A DNA stretch of 64,000 bases from Azolla caroliniana (taxonomy: Eukaryota > Polypodiophyta), in assembly GCA_043228905.1 (NCBI GenBank), contig JBHGNT010000002.1:4340001-4404000 (forward strand), in the 5' to 3' direction. The notes beneath the pieces are model-generated. The model was not told the DNA's origin. It worked only from the letters and a program-made list of their open reading frames with translations, and searched no databases. Position numbers and translations under genes: made by a program. Below, piece by piece: positions 18,065 through 28,841 of this stretch. Position 1 is the stretch's first letter. Every line of letters starts with the position of its first letter.

Positions 18065-21000
18065 GGTGAGTAGGAAACAACCAGCATGGGGTTGGGGGCC
18101 GTTTCCTCCTTGTGTCACCATTGGCACATTTCGCCGTTTTTGCCAAACGTGCAAACAGGCAGTGACCACGTCGTTGGAGTGGCTGTAAACCTTGTCTAAT
18201 TGCCCCTGGTAGGCAGTTGATAATCGAGAACCATATATCCATGATCACTTCCTCCGGGGGGCATACCAGATCTTGGAAGACCTTTAGGGCAATGCATTTA
18301 TTTTTGTGAAGCTACGTTTGAATAATCAAAAACTTAAGGTATCAGTAAACAAAGTATGCCACATCTTTTTTGGGACACCCATTTACAATGATTCAAATGT
18401 TAGGTTCATGTGATTCGATGCTAACTCTCTAAATTGTCAAACTATTCTTCTTCAAAGTCTACAACTAATATGTAATGCCTTAAAACTAGGAAATGTTGTT
18501 CAAAAGTCACTCTCCAATTTAATCCATGAGTTCTATACATATAATTTATTTATAGCTTGCAACTAAAACTTCTCTCTCTAGGTTTGTAGGTTGTAGTCCA
18601 TTGTTTCAAGAATGCTACATTGAAGAGTTACAAGTTACACAACAAGACGTTATGTTTCAGATGGTGAAATTTAGAACAACTCGAAATACTAGTTTGGGTC
18701 CTTATCTATTATTATTGATATCAACACATTCACAAATATGAGGCAATGTATGCATCTATCAACCTGTGTTATGCACATAATGTCTTTTTATCACATCTTT
18801 GGAGATTTATTGAAGAGAACATCCAATGTTCTAAGATATCTTATATTCTAGCGAAGTAAAATGATATATCCACTAGCAAAGGCTTTAATTGCTCATAGAA
18901 GTTGTAATTGATGGTGGCTCAATTGGGATTAAAGTCGAAGTAAACTTGGACTAACTCAAACATATCCTCATGAAAGTGGGGATAGCACATACCTTGCTAA
19001 TGAGACATGAAAGTTTAAGAAGTGGTTGTGTAAATAGAGGGTAGTTTTGCACTTGATGTTATAACCATGATGAACTAGATTAATAATGAATCATTTACGG
19101 CCAACACGAAATAGAATATACTCTATTTCAACTAATATGTAATGTACAAATACAAAATTGCATCATTAAATAAATATACCTTTGTTGCAAGGTTATTCCT
19201 ACGTATTCCAAATCTTGTTGTATGTGCGAACACGTTTTGCTTAGTTTGTTTAACAAGTGTGTGTTTTGTACATGTGTGTGCATATATAATGCACATACAT
19301 ACATACATACATAGAGACACACAAATAATAGAAGAATAATAATTATTTGGATTTTCGTAGAAGAAACACAAGTGAAAAGATAACTTATGTCTTACAAAGA
19401 ACAAAAAAAGGGAAAATAGCATATTGTCTTTTCATATGTCTATGCAAATTCTATGGATCTAATTAATGAAAGTCCTTTTATAAGTTTTAGTACATTGTAA
19501 TTAATTTGTATAACTATTCTCATAATTTAGATGAAAAGCCTAGTGTAGAACCTTGAATGGTTGATTCCCATGGAAGTAGATAAGGAATACGTATCACAAA
19601 TCCCATAGTAGGGATCCATGTGAATCCTACACGAAAGCGATCCGTTGCATATCAACATGTGATCCTATGTGAAAATGAAATGACACACATTTTTTTGGTT
19701 GAGATATCAACATAACAATGTCATCGATGAATAGAAATATACTATGGACATAAATGATGGGGTTGATGAACTCCTTGATGATTGGTTAGAAGGTGCAATA
19801 TGTTTAAGTTCATGAATCGTGGGTCATTTCTCATGATGAGGCTCTTATAAAACCCTACAATGGCTCTACCATTATGCCATTAAATGGTGCAAGTTGCTAT
19901 GATGTCAAGCCTAAAAAAATAGTTATGGCATAAGTTACACATTATTAAAGTGACCATGTTAAATAATATGGTAGATTTATATTATCACCTTTCAAGATGC
20001 ACTAATATGTAATGTATTAAAATTAGGTGGAAAATAACTTTTTCTCACTAAATAAACTTTACCCCCGCATGAAGATCATGCATGTAAGAATGTATTTTGA
20101 TGGTGAAGGCTTAAAAATGATTTAATTGACCTAAAATTGAAGGGTTCGTGTTGGCAATGTTACTACTACACTCAAGAGAAACCACGTGATCCATCTTGGA
20201 TCCAATGCACAAGTTTTCACTCACAACACATTAAGAAGTAGAGTTGCAATAAGACGTACAAGAGTTCTAATACAACATAGAACCTACATAAATGGATAAG
20301 CCAAAACAAAATATGGTTATTAAACATATTCTAATTTACAACCACAACAACAATCTTCAATAGTTCGAAAGAGATCTCTAAGAGGTTGCCTTCCTAGATT
20401 GAAGCAATTCATAGTGTGGATGAGTGGCTCAACTTAAGCTCCTCAACTCATATAATATCACCATGCCTTTTTTGAACTATTAGACAATCAAATATATAGG
20501 TTTGGAGTGCCAATATAATTATAAAAGACTTTGAATGTGAATGCTCTTCTAACCTTGCATTCAGCTAATGAATGGAAAACAAAAGCCCATGTACGCATAA
20601 GTTTCTCAAATTTCCACAAATGCCATTGGTTAACCAATAAAGGATTTTATCAAATGCAATCCGTTTTTTGCATTGATCAAAATACCACTAATGTTTTACT
20701 TAAGTCGGTCCTCCATTCTTGATAAACTTACAAATCCCTTTCACACATTTAAATCTCTCTTTCTCTCTGGTGAAAACACACAATTATATTAATAAACGTG
20801 TGTGAAAAGCATTGTTTACGATGAGTAGCACAATGGAGTATGGTCACCATGATATAGGTGGTGGAACATGTTAAATTGCTAATAGGCAAGACGACCACTC
20901 CATGGAAGAAAGAATTTCTACTTGCTCCAATAAATAAAATTGCCACATTAGTACTCCCTTCAACTTTTGTTGATATGCTTTGACTCCATGCTTACATGCT

Positions 21001-21515
21001 ACCATCAAATATGAAAGGATTGCACACATTCCAATTATAACACAATCCCCATTACCTCAAAAATAGGAGAATGGTCTCCATCTCTGATTTTGGGTCGACG
21101 TGTGTGAATTGTGCAAACAACCCACATCTTGGTGTCAAATAATAACATTGTGACAAAACTTGCCAAATTTGTGAAATTTAACTCCAAATCAAACAATCAA
21201 TCAAACATTGTATGAAATGATGAGTAATGTCTTCCAGTTGAACAATGCAAAAGAAATAACTGCCCGTTACTAGTCCACGTCGCTTTAGAGTTAATACCAA
21301 AGGCAAACCCCCAATCAAAACTCTCTAAATGAAGATATTTGTTACAACTACAAGTGGCAATTTAGAATACCAATTATGTTTAAATATATGTCTCCATTCT
21401 TGTTCAACCTCAAGTGATAGTTATCAAACAGACTCAATGGATCAATGATACAAGAGATTAGTCTTCCTTTGTCTGAGTCAATTTTGGTCTTCGAAGACAT
21501 TAATATATCTTTCTT

Positions 21516-21520
<5 letters not shown>
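18065..21520. other. AT-rich intergenic DNA, no gene seen
   Basis: All frames are short and without recognisable motifs. A short ACAT repeat lies at about 19292-19312. I see no RNA gene, LTR or terminal inverted repeat that I can support here. Old, decayed repeats are possible but not recognisable by eye. Confidence 0.6.
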
Positions 21521-21521
<1 letters not shown>

Positions 21522-21578
<57 letters not shown>

Positions 21579-21805
21579 AGAATCGTACATCTATAGATGA
21601 TGAGATTCTTTAGTCATGTCTTAATTCTAATTCTAATTCCATTTTTACTTTGTTACGTTTATCTTGGTTTATTTTTCTGAAAGACGAGTCAACATTTTAA
21701 GATGTAATCTTTGCTTGGTCTTATAGACCATTTTGGCCACTTAAAAGATGTTAATCTCTCTCTCTCTCTCTCTCTCTATGGATATTATATATATATATAT
21801 ATATT
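21522..21805. repeat. Microsatellite cluster: (CT)n, (CA)n and (TA)n
   Basis: A (CT)n run at 21522-21546 passes directly into (CA)n to 21575. A second (CT)n is at about 21753-21778 and a (TA)n at 21786-21804. These are simple repeats with no gene linked to them. Confidence 0.9.
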
Positions 21806-22144
21806 CCTTCATACTATACTTTTAGTGTTTCTTTGTATTGTGTTTAGAGGTGTTTCCTTCCGCATTTTTCAATGACAAACACATACCAAACATGTGATAA
21901 ACAAAAAATGAATCTATGTTCAAGAAAGTTTAAGAAAACACTTTTGGGGATTCAATTAGCTCAAATAAGAAGAACTAAGATACCAATGCATTTTTGTTTG
22001 AGGATGGGTAACATGAATTCACCCATATTTATACTTAAGTTTTGTTTCATGGGCCAATTATGACCTCTAGTATATGTTAATATATTGTTCTTTTTTTGTT
22101 TCTCTCTTTCTCATTCTAAATCTCATTTGTTTTCACACAAATAT

Positions 22145-22665
22145 ACAAATGCATGATATATCAATTACATCTCTAATTCCAATATCTCTCCCCAATCTCT
22201 CATGTTTTTTGGAAAAAAGATATATAAATTAATATCACATAACGATACAAAACCTCCCATGACTTTACTACAATAGTGCAAAAAGTTACATCTCTAAGTC
22301 CAAAACTCTCCCTGTCTCCCTCATTGTTTTCGTGGAAAATCACAACGCAAGTCACATGCCACATCAGTGTATTAAACTCACAACCTCATTGTCTCCAAAT
22401 TATTGACATAACCATGATCTCGATTCTCAATTATGACTCGACTGACTTTCTTTCTTTGGATTCTTTTCCGTCCTAAACAAATACATAATATGTCAATTAC
22501 ATCTCCAAGTCTGAACTCTCTCAATCATTGTTTTTGTGGAAAATTATGATGCAAGTCACATGCAAAGTGTATCAAACTCACGACCTCATAGTCACCAAAT
22601 AGTTGACACAACCATGATCTCGAAACTCAACTATAACTTGATTTATTGTCTTTCATTTTGTCCTT
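22145..22665. repeat. Degenerate tandem repeat, about 205-bp unit
   Basis: A block with TTACATCTCTAAGTCC, TCATTGTTTTCGTGG, AAGTCACATGC, CATGATCTCGA and a CTTTC-rich end occurs at about 22285-22480 and again at about 22495-22665. A shorter related piece lies at about 22165-22235. No coding capacity is seen. Confidence 0.65.
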
Positions 22666-25290
22666 TTCTCAAATAAATTCCTTTCAACCTTCATATCTCT
22701 CGTGGTACTTGATAGGCTACCAAATATGGCACACGTTTTTCATACCCTAGTTGTACCAAGTTACCTAGTGCCTAAGGTAGTCAAACACAACCTTATACAA
22801 TAGGGGAGTAAAGCTTTGTCTGTTGTGGTGAAACCCATCGAAAGGTTGAAAACAACTTACCAATTAATGATGCCCAACGTTGCAACTTAACAACCCAAAT
22901 GGCTTTAGAGACATTAATGAACTTTTTGTTAACATATTTTATATTAGATTTGATCAGATTAGGGCAAGGACATCGTGTTTCCAACAAATGGCATATGTCT
23001 AGGCAGGTTACAAATAATATTGTCTAAAAATACGCGCACCTTAAATTATGTAGTTCAAACACGAGTCACTATTTTCCTTTAGAGCATTAATTGAATTTAG
23101 TCAAATCAATATATGCACAAACTTTTTGACAAAAGTGTATACAATAATATCTAGAAAAACTTACTAGGGGTACAATACATATTGCATGTAATTACAATTA
23201 ATAAACCGATTATTGGAAATTCATGGAATTGGATATTTAGAAGAGAAATGTATGTTTGTTTACCAAAATTCATTCCATGTTCGCCCGCATGCTCCCTCCC
23301 TATGTGTAGTCTAAAAACATATTAGTTTATCTTCTAAGTAAAGGCAATAAAGTTATTAAATCAAACGTCAAGGGGTATTAGAGTCATCAATCTTAACTGA
23401 GAATACATTGTGGCCTGTGGGTCAAAGAATTTATACTTGGATGAGAGTTTGGTAATTAATGCATTTTGTGTTTGTATGATCAAATCTTGGGTTCTTCATA
23501 CTTGTGAGAGAGGGCTAGTTTACTAGAGTGCTCATGTTATGACATGTATATGTACATATTGCATTCATCATTATTTCAATACCATCTCAATGTGTCATTA
23601 TTATAGTTCTCTTGTGCTCATGTTTTTTATTTGATATATTCATATCCACACTCAAATTATTGCATGTGAACGTGCTCATACAAGATTGTGTGTGGTTAAT
23701 ATGTCTGTGTTCGTGGGCTTATAATTTCTTGTGTACATCGATTTATATATGTGTCTTTGTGTCTATGCTTGTTTCCATTTTGTTGTTCTGTTTCCTACCA
23801 ATAATGTAATGCAAAGGGAATGATGAAATAGATGCCACTTCTAGATATAACAACATTTTAGTGTAGTTTAGTCACTAATGCAACTACGATATTATTAATG
23901 TAACGCTTAAATGCTCTTCTTCTTTTGCTAATCAAATGCATTGACATCTGAGCGTTCAAATCTTCACTTTTAAAGAATAATTTCAAAGCTTGACTAATGT
24001 ATGGCATTTAGTGCATGCCTTGTAAGTTAAAAGGTTATTAATGTATACATGAAGCCTTTCGTGAGTAGTGAGTTGAATAGAACCCACAAGCAAAAAAAAC
24101 GTTGATATCTACACTAATTTGCAACTGAAATCATTGGTGCTCGTAAAAATTGGATGACCAAATTGTAGCTATCATTGACAAAACTTCCTAATTCATTAAA
24201 GCGCATATGTGTTTTATATGAATTGGCACATAAAAAACCCTTACCAATAGGCCATCCTTAACATGCCATTATTTATTGTGTGATACTTGCCATCATGGAT
24301 TAGCATTGAACTCAAAGAAATTGCTTAAGATTGAGAAAAACTATGATGAAATATATATTTATACATTGATTCATAAGTTTCTCGACTAATTGGAAAACCA
24401 AAGGGTCACTCTACCATTCTATGACATCAATCATCTTGGATATGAACTGTAGATTGATGCATGTATAGTACTTGGACATTAATCTTAATATTGATTATCT
24501 TGTCAAAAATAAGCCTCGGAATAAATAGATTGTGCTAAGTATACTAATGTGACAGTCTACAAATGTTATAATATGATGTCAAGTAACCTCATTATCAACA
24601 TACTCATGAGTCATAATGAGGGTGGTTATGGGCATGACATCAATGTGAGCATCAACTTGATAAGTACATAAAATCATATGGTGCTTTAATGCATAGTAGA
24701 TTTATAAGTAAACATTAATGGATTATACGCTTTATTGTAAATGATTGAACTGCTTTTCTTTTTTAGTACGCTACTTAGGTATAGGCGATGTCTCCCTTAG
24801 AACATATAAATAAACCCTAGCTTCCTTTTCCATGCTTACAATAGCAAAAGATTGGGGTGAAATATTCATGAAGCTTTACAAGGATATAACATAAAATGCA
24901 TATTTGACGAATTAAATCCATTAAGTGGACACATTTTAATTTTCCAAACCGACAAGTTTGAGATTTCAAGGGTAGGCATTGGGCACCCTTTGTATTCATG
25001 AAAACAACATCCTAAATAAATGATCATAGTGTCCTTTTCTTGTGCCTTGAAATAATTGGAAAGGGAGCATTGAGAACATGCAAAAAGCACCGATAGTATG
25101 TAGGAATTTGTTAAGGAAAAGAGCCGTGTACTTCTTAAAGGCAGGTTCAATTTCCAAACAGATAGGGGAGTTCGAAAAAAGAGCTCAACCAAACACTTTT
25201 AGGGAACGGAGGCGCAGGTTCCATGGACAAGTCAGAGGGGAATGTGGGGGTCGAGACGAATCGGATATCAAGGTAAAATATTCAACAACA
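22666..25290. other. AT-rich intergenic DNA, no gene seen
   Basis: Only short random frames are present. No domain motif, RNA gene or element boundary was recognised. Confidence 0.6.
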
Positions 25291-25291
25291 T

Positions 25292-25577
25292 TTGCTCAGG
25301 ACGGACGAAACCTCGTAAAAGGATCAAATCCCAAACGTTGGACAACATTATCCATTTGCTCGCTAAACCCTAAACCCTAAACATTAGACGTTTGTTCGGG
25401 ACGGGACCTCTCGAAAGGATCACAGCCCAAACATTGGACAATGCTATCCATCTGCTCCCTAAACCCTAAGCCCTAAACATTGGACGTTTGCTTGGGATGG
25501 ATAGAACCTCTCCAAAAGGATCACATCCCAAACATTGGACGCTGTTACTCATCTGCTCACTGAACCCTAAACCCTGG
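25292..25577. repeat. Three ~98-bp tandem repeats each ending in telomere-like CCCTAAA motifs
   Basis: Each unit has GGGACGG-type, CTCGAAAGGATCA, CCCAAACATTGGAC and CCATCTGCTC segments and ends with one to three CCCTAAA heptamers (25363-25381, 25459-25479, 25562-25575). AAAGGATCA occurs at about 25318, 25414 and 25515, giving periods near 96 and 101. The motif AAACCCTAA is also the plant telo-box found in promoters. The array lies about 1 kb upstream of the GT47 start. Confidence 0.8.
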
Positions 25578-25722
25578 AAGGAGCGTTTTTGTCGGAGAAG
25601 TGAGAGAGAAGAAAGGGTCCCAGATATCCCGAACACATGGACAAGCACTAGGAGAACACGCACATAGATAGTAGAGTTGTCGATCAAATGTCCCAGGAGA
25701 ACTTACTCATGGGCGGGCACAA

Positions 25723-25739
25723 CCCCCCCCCCCCCCCCC
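25723..25739. repeat. Poly-C run of 17 bases
   Basis: A single uninterrupted C run followed by a GC-rich segment (CGGACGGAC-type repeats to about 26000) in otherwise AT-rich DNA. Its length may be unreliable in assembly. Confidence 0.85.
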
Positions 25740-26080
25740 GCCTCGGTCTGATATCTCCGGAGGAACACACGGGCGGACGGACAATTGGGCTGGTTGATCG
25801 GGAATGCCGAAGAACTTACGGACGGACCATTGGGCCGTCCATCCGCAATGGTCTGTCCATCCGAAATCCCGGAAAAGTCACGAACAGACGGGCGGTTGTA
25901 CGGACTCTTCGTGTACAAGTATTGAAGCCAATTAGTATATTCCCCACGGACGGACATACAGAATCTTCGTGTACACGTATTGAAGTCGGATCGGTATATT
26001 CCCCTCTCCGTATTCGTATTTTCCACCCACTAACCCCACAAAAGACCGTATGTGTGCGTATATACGGATCCGTATATACG

Positions 26081-26086
<6 letters not shown>

Positions 26087-26142
<56 letters not shown>
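26087..26142. repeat. (CT)28 microsatellite upstream of the GT47 gene
   Basis: A continuous CT dinucleotide run about 455 bp before the GT47 start codon. Such GA/CT tracts are bound by BPC-type factors in plant promoters and leaders; a role here is inference. Confidence 0.88.
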
Positions 26143-26146
<4 letters not shown>

Positions 26147-26597
26147 CGCTTTCACTGACTGACTGTAGCAGAAGTTCGTTATACTTTAAAAAGACGAGTA
26201 ACTGAATTCTATTCCTGCATCACTCATTCATTCAATCTGAGCTTCTTCTCCTCATATAATCGAATGATGATTCCCTGCAGGATCCACTGAAATCGCCGCC
26301 CTGTTTCAATTCCATTCAATCACAATGATCTCCTCTTAATCGCTTCTCCAATTTCCCATTCTGTTAGAAGGATCCGTCTCAAGATCCATTCATTCACTAT
26401 CAGAGCCGTCTGATTTCCTGCACAATCCAATGCAAATAATCACTACCAGCTACCCCACAACCCCATTCTGTTAAAAAGGAATCTGTCTCAAGATCCATTC
26501 ATTCATTCACATCAGAGCGGTCTGATTTTTTTCTGCACAATCCGATGTAATAATCACTACCAGTTACACCACAATTAACCGAAGAGAAGCTCTAGAT
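26143..26597 (+). promoter_or_regulatory. Probable promoter/leader of the GT47 gene with a duplicated segment
   Basis: A ~108-bp segment (CTGTTAGAAGGATCC ... CACAACCCCATT) at about 26359-26466 recurs as CTGTTAAAAAGGAATC ... CACCACAATT at about 26467-26575, just before the start codon. Both copies hold TCAAGATCCATTCATTCA and ATAATCACTACCAG. No convincing TATA box was identified, and the transcription start is not visible. Confidence 0.5.
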
Positions 26598-28535
26598 ATG
26601 GTGGGAGGCTTGATGAGGATCCATTGCTCTACCAAAGAAGAGTCTGCAGCTTCATCCATGAGAAGGGCCTTCTCTGTGTCTTTCATCATATCTCTGATGG
26701 TCACTTTGATGATCATATACTGGCTGGAGATAGGCTCTTTCCTTCACAATCTCCATCTTCTTCATCATCACACAGGTAACACACACAGCACCATTCATCA
26801 TCATCATCAGAAGGATGTGAAGCAGCTCAATGTACTCTTCCATGGGGAGGTTCATAAAGCTCCCACCTTGGATTCCATCAACAGTAACCCTAATTTTAAT
26901 AACACCTCGGAAGAAATCTCTGGAGAGAATGCTGCAAGACAGATCATGGAGGAGCTGAGAAAGAGTGGATCAATTCACAGAAGAAAGCATTCCTCATTGT
27001 GGTCATCATCATCATTACCATCATCATCATCATCAGAATCAGAATCAGAATCATTATCATTACAATCATCATCATCAGAATCATCATCTTTAACATTATC
27101 ATCATCATCATCATCATCTTTAACATTATCATCATCATCATCATCATCATCATCATCTTTAACATTATCATCACCACCACTATCATCACCATCATCATCA
27201 CCACCATCATCATGCCATGGCAGAAAAGTTTACATCTACAATCTTCCCAACCGATTCAACTCCGATTTGCTTCGCCAGTGCGGATCGTTGATCCCGTGGA
27301 TAGACATGTGCGACTACTTCTCCAACTCGGGGATGGGCCGAGAAGTCGAAGCGGCGCAACACCATGGCCGCATAGTACCATCAGGGCAATGGTACCACAC
27401 CCACCAATATGCACTAGAGATCATCTTTCATGAAAGGTTGAAGCACTACCCTTGCCTGGTCCTAGACCCAGAAGACGCAAACCTCTTCTACATTCCGTAC
27501 TATGGCGGCCTCGACGTGATGAGGTGGCATTTCGTGGAGAATGCGACCAACGAATTGCGGGATCGGCTCGGTCTCCAACTCATGAAGTGGTTGGAAAAGC
27601 AAGATATGTGGCGAAGGAACGGAGGAGCCGACCACGTGCTTGTGCTCGGGAAGATCACATGGGATTTCCGGCGTTTTCCATTGGTTATCACCAAGGCCAA
27701 GACCGAGACCGAGACCGAGACCGAGACCAAGACCAAGACCGAGACAAGGACCAATACCGGGACCAAAGACACCACCATGAGGAGTGATTGGGGAAACCAA
27801 GTGTTGTTGTATGAGGGGATGCAAAATGTCACCAAGCTTTTGATAGAGAGGGACCCTTGGGACACACATGAAATTGGTGTCCCCCACCCAACCTTCTTCC
27901 ACCCTAGGGACGATACGGACATACGGACTTGGCAAGAGCACGTCTCCATGGCCACGAGACGACACCTCGTGAGCTTCGCTGGCCAGCCTCGCCCGAACCA
28001 GAGCGAGAGCATACGGACCCATCTCATCAATCAATGCACCAATGCCTCATCGGGTGTATCTTCGTCGGCATGCTATTTCTTGCATTGTACCGACAACATA
28101 TGCCTTCGGCCCGAGACCACGATGGACTTGTTTATTCACTCGGAGTTTTGTATGCAACCCCCTGGCGATAGCCCAACGAGGCGCTCAATCTTCGAGTCCA
28201 TGATTGGTGGATGTATCCCTGTCTTGTTCAATCCGTATAGTGCGTATTACCAATACCCATGGCATTTGCCCGATGATCCGAGGTCATATTCGATATACTT
28301 CCCCGCAAACGATATAAGGGGAGGCAAGGTTAACGTGGTAGAAGAGCTCCGGAAAATTCCGAAGCATGTGAGGGAGGAGATGAGACATAGACTCATCTAT
28401 GAGATCATGCCTGGATTAGTGTATGCTAAGCCAGATGCAAAGCTTAGGGAGGTAGAAGACGCATTCCTTATCTCTCTTAGGAGCTTGTTTTCTAGAGTCC
28501 ATGAGAGGTTGCATCCAACTTTTGCAAGCTCTTAA
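26598..28535 (+). CDS. GT47 exostosin-family glycosyltransferase, MUR3-like xyloglucan galactosyltransferase
   Basis: A 645-residue intronless protein, probably a Golgi type II membrane enzyme adding galactose (or a related sugar) to xyloglucan side chains. Residues about 24-43 (FSVSFIISLMVTLMIIYWL) form one membrane anchor after a short basic tail. A Ser-rich stem (about 133-210) is encoded by a TCA/TCT microsatellite. The exostosin domain runs from VYIYNLPNRFNSDLL (about 213) and has HQYALEIIFHERL, DANLFYIPYYGGLD, WDFRR, DPWDTHEIGVPHPTFFHP and, near 514-543, the hallmark EFCMQPPGDSPTRRSIFES and GGCIPVLF, then QYPWHLP. This order is that of the MUR3/XLT2 subgroup; the exact acceptor cannot be told from sequence. 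An extra Thr-rich insert (about 367-390) sits between WDFRR and SDWGN, where relatives have a short loop. The start is the first ATG of the frame. Single-exon structure is normal for MUR3-type genes. Confidence 0.93.
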   Translation: MVGGLMRIHCSTKEESAASSMRRAFSVSFIISLMVTLMIIYWLEIGSFLHNLHLLHHHTGNTHSTIHHHHQKDVKQLNVLFHGEVHKAPTLDSINSNPNFNNTSEEISGENAARQIMEELRKSGSIHRRKHSSLWSSSSLPSSSSSESESESLSLQSSSSESSSLTLSSSSSSSLTLSSSSSSSSSSLTLSSPPLSSPSSSPPSSCHGRKVYIYNLPNRFNSDLLRQCGSLIPWIDMCDYFSNSGMGREVEAAQHHGRIVPSGQWYHTHQYALEIIFHERLKHYPCLVLDPEDANLFYIPYYGGLDVMRWHFVENATNELRDRLGLQLMKWLEKQDMWRRNGGADHVLVLGKITWDFRRFPLVITKAKTETETETETKTKTETRTNTGTKDTTMRSDWGNQVLLYEGMQNVTKLLIERDPWDTHEIGVPHPTFFHPRDDTDIRTWQEHVSMATRRHLVSFAGQPRPNQSESIRTHLINQCTNASSGVSSSACYFLHCTDNICLRPETTMDLFIHSEFCMQPPGDSPTRRSIFESMIGGCIPVLFNPYSAYYQYPWHLPDDPRSYSIYFPANDIRGGKVNVVEELRKIPKHVREEMRHRLIYEIMPGLVYAKPDAKLREVEDAFLISLRSLFSRVHERLHPTFASS

Positions 28536-28583
28536 GAAAAAGATTGTAATTTTGTGTATACTGTTGTGATTGAGTACATTCTT

Positions 28584-28655
28584 TCAATAATTTGATTATG
28601 CTTTGATCAATTGTGGCCATATTTCCAATAAATTGGCCTTTCACACTTCCAATAA
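28584..28655 (+). terminator. Possible polyadenylation signals of the GT47 gene
   Basis: AATAAT at about 28588 and two AATAAA motifs at about 28629 and 28651 lie 50-120 bp after the stop codon, in AT-rich DNA. Position and motif fit a plant 3' end; usage is not shown by sequence alone. Confidence 0.45.
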
Positions 28656-28809
28656 ACCTCATTGTTTTTCAAGTGAGTCTAAGACTTAAATGTTCATGAG
28701 TGGTTGTGTGCTTTTTTAGCATAATTTCTTTTAACCATCTCCTAACAAATGGGTAGTGGGAAAGGCTTCAAAGGCATTAAAGTTGGATACAATATATGCT
28801 TAACATAGC

Positions 28810-28841
<32 letters not shown>

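Noticed and set aside
19128-19422. Small frames with Cys/Tyr-rich text (CMYVCMYVC type)
   Set aside because: They come from an ACAT simple repeat in AT-rich DNA.
18065-25290. A hidden protein-coding gene with introns in the gene-free region
   Set aside because: No recognisable domain fragment, no pair of plausible exons and no GC or codon signal were seen in about 7 kb.
25363-25575. A chromosome end or true telomere
   Set aside because: The CCCTAAA motifs are only one to three per ~98-bp unit and are embedded in ordinary DNA on both sides.
25688-26158. 156-codon plus-strand frame
   Set aside because: It is built from the poly-C run, GGACGG-rich DNA and the CT microsatellite, with no protein motif.
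26944-27433. Open frames of almost pure Met/Ile on both strands
   Set aside because: They are other-frame translations of the TCA/TCT microsatellite within the GT47 gene and have no independent support.
27462-28034. 190- and 176-codon minus-strand frames
   Set aside because: They lie antisense to the conserved GT47 catalytic region; their length reflects the codon bias of the real gene.
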